64,000 nt of DNA from Nocardia alba NBRC 108234 (GTDB taxonomy: Bacteria > Actinomycetota > Actinomycetes > Mycobacteriales > Mycobacteriaceae): assembly GCF_001612665.1 (NCBI RefSeq), contig NZ_BDAX01000012.1:159752-223751 (forward strand), read 5' to 3'. The notes below the pieces were generated by a model that worked only from the letters and a program-made list of their open reading frames with translations, searched no databases and was not told where the DNA came from. Within the stretch, counting starts at the first letter, position 1. Every line of letters begins with the position of its first letter. The translations under genes and the position numbers were made by a program. Positions 59,057 through 64,000 of the stretch are shown one piece after another.

Positions 59057-59491
59057 TCAGTCCAGGCCGAGTTCGTTCGCCGCGCGCGGATCACAGTCTT
59101 CGAGCAGGTCGAGGCAGCGCGCGTACTCCTCGGTCTCGCCGATCGTCTTCGCGGCGCTCGCCAGCGCACCGACGCTGCGCAGGAAACCCTGATTGGGTTC
59201 GTGGCTCCACGGGACGGGGCCGAAACCCTTCCAGCCGTTGCGACGCAGCAGGTCGAGGCCGCGGTGGTAACCGGTACGGGCGAAGGCATAGGCCGCGACG
59301 GTGTCGTGGTTCACCTCGCCACCCGCGCGCCCCAGCGCGGCCTCGGCCAGCTGGGCCCACGCGATCGACGCGGCCGGGAACCGCGCGGCCACCTCGACCG
59401 GGTCGGTGCCCGCGGCGATGGCGTCTTCGGCGTCGATCAGTTCGGGAAGGAGGACCGGCTGCGGTCCGAGCAGGTCACCGAAGGAGGTCAT
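59057..59491 (-). CDS. DUF3151 family protein (Rv0360c-like)
   Basis: 144 residues. MTSFGDLLGPQPVLLPE, AYAFARTGYHRGLDLLRRNGWKGFGPVPWSHEPN and CDPRAANELGLD are conserved DUF3151 stretches; the protein is all-helical and soluble. AAGGAGG is absent, but the ATG at 59489-59491 fixes the family N-terminus, and the longer open frame upstream is antisense to the next gene. Divergent from the Rv0361-like gene, as in M. tuberculosis Rv0360c/Rv0361. Function unknown. Confidence 0.88.
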   Translation of the reverse strand: MTSFGDLLGPQPVLLPELIDAEDAIAAGTDPVEVAARFPAASIAWAQLAEAALGRAGGEVNHDTVAAYAFARTGYHRGLDLLRRNGWKGFGPVPWSHEPNQGFLRSVGALASAAKTIGETEEYARCLDLLEDCDPRAANELGLD

Positions 59492-59644
59492 GGGTTCATT
59501 GTGCACCGCGGCCGCGCGGCCATGCGTTCGAGGGCGACTTCGCCTCGCCACGGCCGTGCGCGGGAGACTTGGGACCGCATCGCGGCTGTGCCTATTAGGC
59601 TGAGCCCGGAGTGCAACGTTCGAGCCTGAGCGAGGGGTACAGAG

Positions 59645-62563
59645 GTGTCCGACCCGACCGACGAGAACAATCCGGCAGCAGAGTCTGCCGAGCCCGGCGC
59701 GCCCGGCCGGAGTGCCGATTCGTCCGTGTCCCCTCCCGGCGCACCGAATTCGGTCACCGAGCCGGACCGCGCGACGACGCCGCCGGTCGGCCCCGATCAG
59801 ACGGTGGTGATCCGGCGAGAAGACCTGCCGGGTCAGCCCGCCGATGCCGCGCGTGTGCAGGACGAACGTTCCGACATGACACCGCCTCCCGGCGGGCGGG
59901 GTGATCAGCCCGGTGGTGTGCAGCGCGCAGGCGGACCGGGGTCTCCCGGTGGGCCTCGGGCGCAGGGCGGATCCGCGAATGTCGGGCCGCACGCACCGCA
60001 GGGTAACGCCGCCGCCGGACGGCCGGGCGGTCCCGCGCGGCCGGGCAATGCGCCCGGTGGGCAACAGCCTTCAGGTCCCGCGCAGCAGTCATGGGGCCGC
60101 CCGGGATTCGCGCCGGGCGGGGCGCGTCCGAGCAATGGTCCGGGCGCGGGACGGCCGGGTGGTATTTCCGGCGCTCAGCAGCCTTCGGGCCGTCCAGGCA
60201 ATGCGCCTGGCGCACAACCGCATTCGGGTCCGGGTGCGCCACGCGCGGCCGGTCAGGGCGGCGGGCCCGGTTCGCCACATGTCGGCGGGCCACTGGCCGG
60301 ACGTGGACCAGGTTCGCAGCAACCAGGCGGACCCCAGGCCGGACGCGGACCAGATCCTCAGCAACCAGGCGGACCCCAGGCGGGACGCGGACCGAGCCCT
60401 CAGCAGGCGGGCGGACCCCAGGCCGGACGCGGGCCGGGTTCGCAGCAAGCAGGCGGGGCCCAGGCGGGACGCGGGCCAGGCCCTCAGCAAGCGAGCGGAC
60501 CGCACGCGGGATATGGTCCCGGCTCGCAGCAGACCGGCGGACCACGTGTCGCAGGTGGAAACGCCGATGCGTCCACTGCTCGCCAGCCGATCGGGCCGGG
60601 CAGCGTGAATGGTGGAGCGCAGCCCGCAGGTCCGGGTGGCACCGCACGCGGTGGACCCGGTGGCGGATCGCCTTCGGCAGGTCGGCAAGGGAACGCGACC
60701 CCGGGTTCGAATGGCCGCCCCGGCGAGCAAGGGACGGAACAGGATTCAGCTGAGGACGGGTCTCCGCTGGCCGGGTTGTCGAAAGGATTGCCCGCCGGGC
60801 CGGACGCGCCGACGACCTCGATGTCGATTCCCGGCTGGAATCCGGCGCAGCCGCGCGGCGGTTCGGCGGACGACCGCACGGTGAAAATGGGTGGCTCCCA
60901 GTCGAAAGCGGCTCAGGCCGATGTGCCGACTGCCGCGATGAACAGGGCCGATCTCACAGCGGCATCGGATGCGGAGTTCGGTGACGACTTCACACCGGAT
61001 GACATCACCGCACGCGGCGCCGTCGCCGGAACCGTAGCGGCGGGCGCTGTCGCCGCTGGTGCGGCGACAGCGGACGGTCGATCCGACAAGAAGTCGGATC
61101 CGACGGCCTCGAAGTCGAACACCGAAGACGGCACCGACACGCGAGTGCAGGACGGCGATACTTCCGCAAAAGACACTGCCGCCGAAGCTGATTCGAGTGT
61201 CTCCGCCGCGGCGGAACAGCAGGACGACCCGACAGGGGCCGCGACGGCGAACACCGAGGCCGACTCGGTCACAGGGTCCACAGTTACCGGACCCGCAGGC
61301 GCAGACTCCTCGGCTACCGGGCCAACGGCAGACACCGAGGCAGCAGGACCACCGGCCGCACAATCCAAAGCTGAGTCCGTCGCAGGATCCGCGGTTGCCG
61401 GACCTTCAGTCGTCAAGGCCAGTGCCGTCGCGGGAGAAGGTAACTCGCGGGGCGACAAGTCGACCGACGTCGACGCGACCGAGAAGATCCAGACCGCCGA
61501 TCTCCAGGGTGGGGCCGACGGGTCCGAAGATCGGACCGTGGCGATGCGGACGGTGAGTGCGGCGGATGCGCCGACCACCGCGATGCCGGTGCAGCGCGCG
61601 AAGACCGCCGGACCGGGTGGGACCGACCGCGTGACGCCGACCGCGGGTGGGCGGCCCGCGATGACGCCGCCGCCGAATACGCCGCGTGGTCCGGCCGGTC
61701 CCCGACAGGCCGGACAGCCAGGGTTCGGCGGTCCCGCCGGTCCTGGCCCGCAGGGACCGGGTCTCGGCCCATACGGTCAGGGGCCCGCACAGCAGGGACC
61801 CCCGCGCGGTCCGCAGGGCCCCGGCCAGCAGGGACCCGTGGGCCCCAAGCAATTCGGTCCCGCGGCGGCCGGTCTCGCGGCAGCGGGTAACCAGCCCCCC
61901 GGTGGTCCCGGACCGGTCGATTCCGATCAGCGCGGGGTCGAGGAGACACAGCCCTCGCCGCCGCGCGGTCCGGGCGTACCGCAGCGGACGGGCGGATCCG
62001 CGCCGTCACCCGCCGATATCCAGCCGACCAGACCCGCTCAGCAACTGGCCGACGGGCAGCGGCAGGTGGCGCCGCCGCAGCGGATCGGGGGCCGGCCGGG
62101 CGAGCAGGCCGGTGCGCCCGCGACCAAGCGGTCGTCGAAATGGCTGTTGGCCGCCGGTGGCGCCGCGGTACTGGTCGTCGCCCTGATCGCGACGGTCGTG
62201 GCGCTGATGGGCGGTGCCGACGATTCGCCCGAAGGGCAGGTGAAGGCGGTGATCGGGGATTACACCGACGCACTGCGCAGCGGTGACCTGGAGGACCTGC
62301 GAGCGAGCACGTGCGGCGAGCTGCACACGTTCTATCAGGGCATCACCGCCGAGCAGTTCAAGGGTGTGCACGAGGTTTCGACCGAGCGCGGTTCCATTCC
62401 GGTGGTCGACAGCGTGGACGCGGTGCGGATCACCGGCGATACCGCCCTGGCCCAGGCCACGGTGTACACCACGGCGGATCCGTCGAAGCGAACGGCGCGA
62501 ACGTTCGACCTGCAGCGCACCGACGGTAGCTGGAAGGTGTGTGACCCCGCGGGAACTCCGTGA
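59645..62563 (+). CDS. Rv0361-like anchored membrane protein with huge low-complexity N-terminus
   Basis: 972 residues from GTG 59645 (GAGGGG just upstream). Residues 1-830 are Gly/Pro/Gln- and Ala/Thr/Asp-rich and predicted disordered. They include six 14-residue tandem repeats (218-301) and several short DRTVKMG / DRTVAMRT / DAPTTAMP motifs. One membrane span (KWLLAAGGAAVLVVALIATVVALM, about 836-858) leads to a C-terminal outside domain of about 110 residues (QVKAVIGDYTDALRSGDLEDL, WKVCDP) of the DUF4878/NTF2-like type. The topology is N-in. The TVKM/TVAM threonine motifs look like possible kinase target sites. Rv0361 of M. tuberculosis is far shorter. Confidence 0.8.
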   Translation: MSDPTDENNPAAESAEPGAPGRSADSSVSPPGAPNSVTEPDRATTPPVGPDQTVVIRREDLPGQPADAARVQDERSDMTPPPGGRGDQPGGVQRAGGPGSPGGPRAQGGSANVGPHAPQGNAAAGRPGGPARPGNAPGGQQPSGPAQQSWGRPGFAPGGARPSNGPGAGRPGGISGAQQPSGRPGNAPGAQPHSGPGAPRAAGQGGGPGSPHVGGPLAGRGPGSQQPGGPQAGRGPDPQQPGGPQAGRGPSPQQAGGPQAGRGPGSQQAGGAQAGRGPGPQQASGPHAGYGPGSQQTGGPRVAGGNADASTARQPIGPGSVNGGAQPAGPGGTARGGPGGGSPSAGRQGNATPGSNGRPGEQGTEQDSAEDGSPLAGLSKGLPAGPDAPTTSMSIPGWNPAQPRGGSADDRTVKMGGSQSKAAQADVPTAAMNRADLTAASDAEFGDDFTPDDITARGAVAGTVAAGAVAAGAATADGRSDKKSDPTASKSNTEDGTDTRVQDGDTSAKDTAAEADSSVSAAAEQQDDPTGAATANTEADSVTGSTVTGPAGADSSATGPTADTEAAGPPAAQSKAESVAGSAVAGPSVVKASAVAGEGNSRGDKSTDVDATEKIQTADLQGGADGSEDRTVAMRTVSAADAPTTAMPVQRAKTAGPGGTDRVTPTAGGRPAMTPPPNTPRGPAGPRQAGQPGFGGPAGPGPQGPGLGPYGQGPAQQGPPRGPQGPGQQGPVGPKQFGPAAAGLAAAGNQPPGGPGPVDSDQRGVEETQPSPPRGPGVPQRTGGSAPSPADIQPTRPAQQLADGQRQVAPPQRIGGRPGEQAGAPATKRSSKWLLAAGGAAVLVVALIATVVALMGGADDSPEGQVKAVIGDYTDALRSGDLEDLRASTCGELHTFYQGITAEQFKGVHEVSTERGSIPVVDSVDAVRITGDTALAQATVYTTADPSKRTARTFDLQRTDGSWKVCDPAGTP
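60296..60547 (+). repeat. Six tandem 42-bp repeats in the Rv0361-like gene
   Basis: Each codes for AGRGPxxQQxGGPQ with small changes (GS/DP/SP/GP before QQ; P, A or T after). The unit stays in frame, so copy-number change would lengthen or shorten the disordered region without a frameshift. Confidence 0.88.
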
Positions 62564-62671
62564 TCGTGCGTCGACCCGTCGTAACAGTCTCTTTTCGCGA
62601 TGGCTGACTGCTATGACGGGTCACACATAACTGGAGATCCAGCCGGGTGAACAAGTAATGTCTTCCGGATC

Positions 62672-63730
62672 ATGAGCAGGGAACAGACAGTGGCGCAGCC
62701 GGACATCGATGCTGTGGTCCCGGATGCGACGCCGGTCGGTCAGCGTTTCGGTGTCCGCGATCACTACGAAGTCGGCCGCGAGAAGATTCGTGAATTCGCG
62801 CGCGCGGTGCAGAATCTGCACCCCGCCCATCAGCAGGAAGTCGACGCGCGCAAGCTCGGCTACGACGGGGTGATCGCCCCGCCGACCTTCGCCTCGGTGA
62901 TCGGGATGACCGCCACCCGCGCCCTGCTCGACAGCGTGCTCACCGAGTACGACCTGTCGCAGGTTCTGCAGACCGACCAGGTTTTCGAGCTGTTCCACCC
63001 GATACTGGCGGGCGACCGGATCAGCACCGAGATCGAGATCGAGTCGATCCGCCAGTTCAGCGACAACGACTTCATCAGCGTCGGCTTCAAGCTGCGCAAC
63101 CAGCACGGCCAGGTCGCCGTGCAGGGCACCACCACGATCGTGGCCCGGCGCGGCATCGAGGTCGACCCCAATATCGTCGAGGCCGTCGAGAACATCAGCA
63201 TGCACCCGCGCCCCGCCACCATCGGCGGTGTGAACACCGGCGATCTCCTGGTCCGCCACACCGGCCCTGTCCCCGCGCTCCCCACGCGCGAACCCGTCGC
63301 CGTCAACACCACCCCCGAATTCGACACCCTCGCAAAGGGAACCGAACTTCCCCCCGCCACCGCCCGCGTGACCCGCGGCGACCTGGCCAACTACGCGGGC
63401 GTCTCCGGCGACCCCAACCCGATCCACTTCAGCGACCGCGCCGCCGAACTGGCCGGCCTACCCACCGTGGTCGCGCACGGCCTGCTCACCATGGGCCTGG
63501 CCGCGCAATACCTCACCGACTGGCTCGGCGACCCCACCGCCATCGAGAAGCTGAGCGTCCGCTTCTCCGGCTTCGTCCCCGTTCCCCCCGCCGAAGCAGG
63601 CATCATCGAATTCTCCGGAAAGATCAAATCGATCGACCCGGACCGCCGCGCCGCCACAGTCCTACTGAGCGGAATCTCCGAGGGCCGCAAACTCTTCGGC
63701 CGAGCAGCAGCCGAAATCCGCCTGACCTAA
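62672..63730 (+). CDS. Fused (3R)-hydroxyacyl-ACP dehydratase HadA/HadB
   Basis: 352 residues, double hotdog. The N-terminal half (about 20-160) resembles HadA (REKIREFARAVQNLHPAHQ, VIAPPTFASVIGM), which lacks catalytic residues; the C-terminal half (about 225-350) resembles HadB, with the catalytic Asp and His in SGDPNPIHFSDRAA (about residues 246 and 251) and VVAHGLLTMGL. Together they form one FAS-II dehydratase used in mycolic-acid elongation. In M. tuberculosis HadA and HadB are separate proteins. The ATG at 62672 is preceded by a 108-bp gap. Confidence 0.88.
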   Translation: MSREQTVAQPDIDAVVPDATPVGQRFGVRDHYEVGREKIREFARAVQNLHPAHQQEVDARKLGYDGVIAPPTFASVIGMTATRALLDSVLTEYDLSQVLQTDQVFELFHPILAGDRISTEIEIESIRQFSDNDFISVGFKLRNQHGQVAVQGTTTIVARRGIEVDPNIVEAVENISMHPRPATIGGVNTGDLLVRHTGPVPALPTREPVAVNTTPEFDTLAKGTELPPATARVTRGDLANYAGVSGDPNPIHFSDRAAELAGLPTVVAHGLLTMGLAAQYLTDWLGDPTAIEKLSVRFSGFVPVPPAEAGIIEFSGKIKSIDPDRRAATVLLSGISEGRKLFGRAAAEIRLT

Positions 63731-63860
63731 CCGGCCCCAGCCACACCACCCCTGAACCCGCAACAACCGGCACTCCACAACTCAGCGCACCCCGAAACTA
63801 CGGGCCCTACCGCGTTCTCAGGCATACCTCACCCTTGGGCCGCAGTCCTTCCGCACTCTC

Positions 63861-63946
63861 AGCCGCACCCCAACCCCCGGGCCCGCACCGCTCCCGCACT
63901 CCCAGCCGCACTCCAACCCCCGGGCCCGCACCGCTCCCGCACTCCC
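63861..63946. repeat. Two tandem 43-bp repeats in the terminal intergenic region
   Basis: Units start at 63861 and 63904 (AGCCGCACCCCAACCCCCGG... and the same with one C to T change). A degenerate third copy may precede at about 63839. The 63731-64000 gap has no supported gene, and its plus strand is C/A-rich like the 8880-9115 spacer. Confidence 0.8.
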
Positions 63947-64000
63947 AGCCTCACCGTCAAGCCCCAGGTCAACCATGACCGCACTCCCCACCACCGCACT

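Overview
The window is a dense, gene-rich piece of a high-GC actinobacterial chromosome. It most likely comes from Nocardia or a close relative in the Mycobacteriales. The reasons are the gene families (F420-dependent glucose-6-phosphate dehydrogenase, a DDN-like reductase, PknG/GlnH/GlnX, a fused HadA/HadB dehydratase, MCR-type racemase), a SAM-IV riboswitch, a candidate IdeR-type iron box, and several blocks whose order I recognise from Mycobacterium tuberculosis. I saw no IS element, prophage, tRNA, rRNA or CRISPR array. Synteny statements are from memory of the M. tuberculosis map, not from a search.

Layout. 1-5.8 kb: 3' part of thiD, a TetR regulator divergent from a methyltransferase, and a two-gene glycosyltransferase operon (GT2-GtrA fusion plus a PMT/GT39-like membrane protein) closed by a strong hairpin. 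5.9-8.1 kb: an NmrA-like reductase, a VapBC pair and a TetR gene. 8.1-17 kb (minus strand): an operon in the order DUF1446/AtuA protein, acyl-CoA dehydrogenase, carboxyltransferase, biotin carboxylase, acyl-CoA dehydrogenase, enoyl-CoA hydratase, then TetR. It looks like the Rv0976c-Rv0971c block and resembles acyclic-terpene (Atu) or leucine-type catabolism. A 442-bp spacer inside it carries G-rich repeats (on the transcribed strand), a large hairpin and a 19-bp tandem repeat.

17-20.4 kb: two small membrane proteins, a class III nucleotide cyclase and an ABC-2 exporter with a perfect 20-bp palindrome upstream. 20.4-34.5 kb: the thiamine block (thiG, thiS, thiO / thiE), an inserted LysR-acetyltransferase pair, mutT3-like, then the amino-acid-sensing operon glnX-glnH-pknG facing ackA-pta. 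34.5-42.5 kb: DDN-like protein, flotillin plus NfeD-like pair, PfpI-MarR pair with twin operators, YceI, the CE1758/CE1759-type flavin duo, a HAD phosphatase, fgd1 and a small GRAM-like protein. 42.5-45.5 kb: remains of a hipBA locus, then metZ and a rhodanese gene under a SAM-IV riboswitch. 45.7-53.7 kb: fprA, an amidohydrolase, DUF456, an MCR-type CoA-transferase, a MocR regulator with a divergent mini-protein, ogt and an alpha/beta hydrolase.

53.7-64 kb: a small lipoprotein gene, purA, two genes matching Rv0358-Rv0359 in order, a GT2 glycosyltransferase, a FUSC exporter, DUF3151, a 972-residue membrane protein with a 14-residue tandem repeat, and the fused HadA/HadB dehydratase. The most notable non-coding items are the SAM-IV riboswitch, a 3'-flanking element shared by two loci 38 kb apart, the G-rich repeat spacer, and a set of clean palindromes upstream of regulated genes. 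The most unusual coding items are the repeat-bearing N-terminal extension of PknG, the repeat-expanded Rv0361-like protein and the collapsed hipA.
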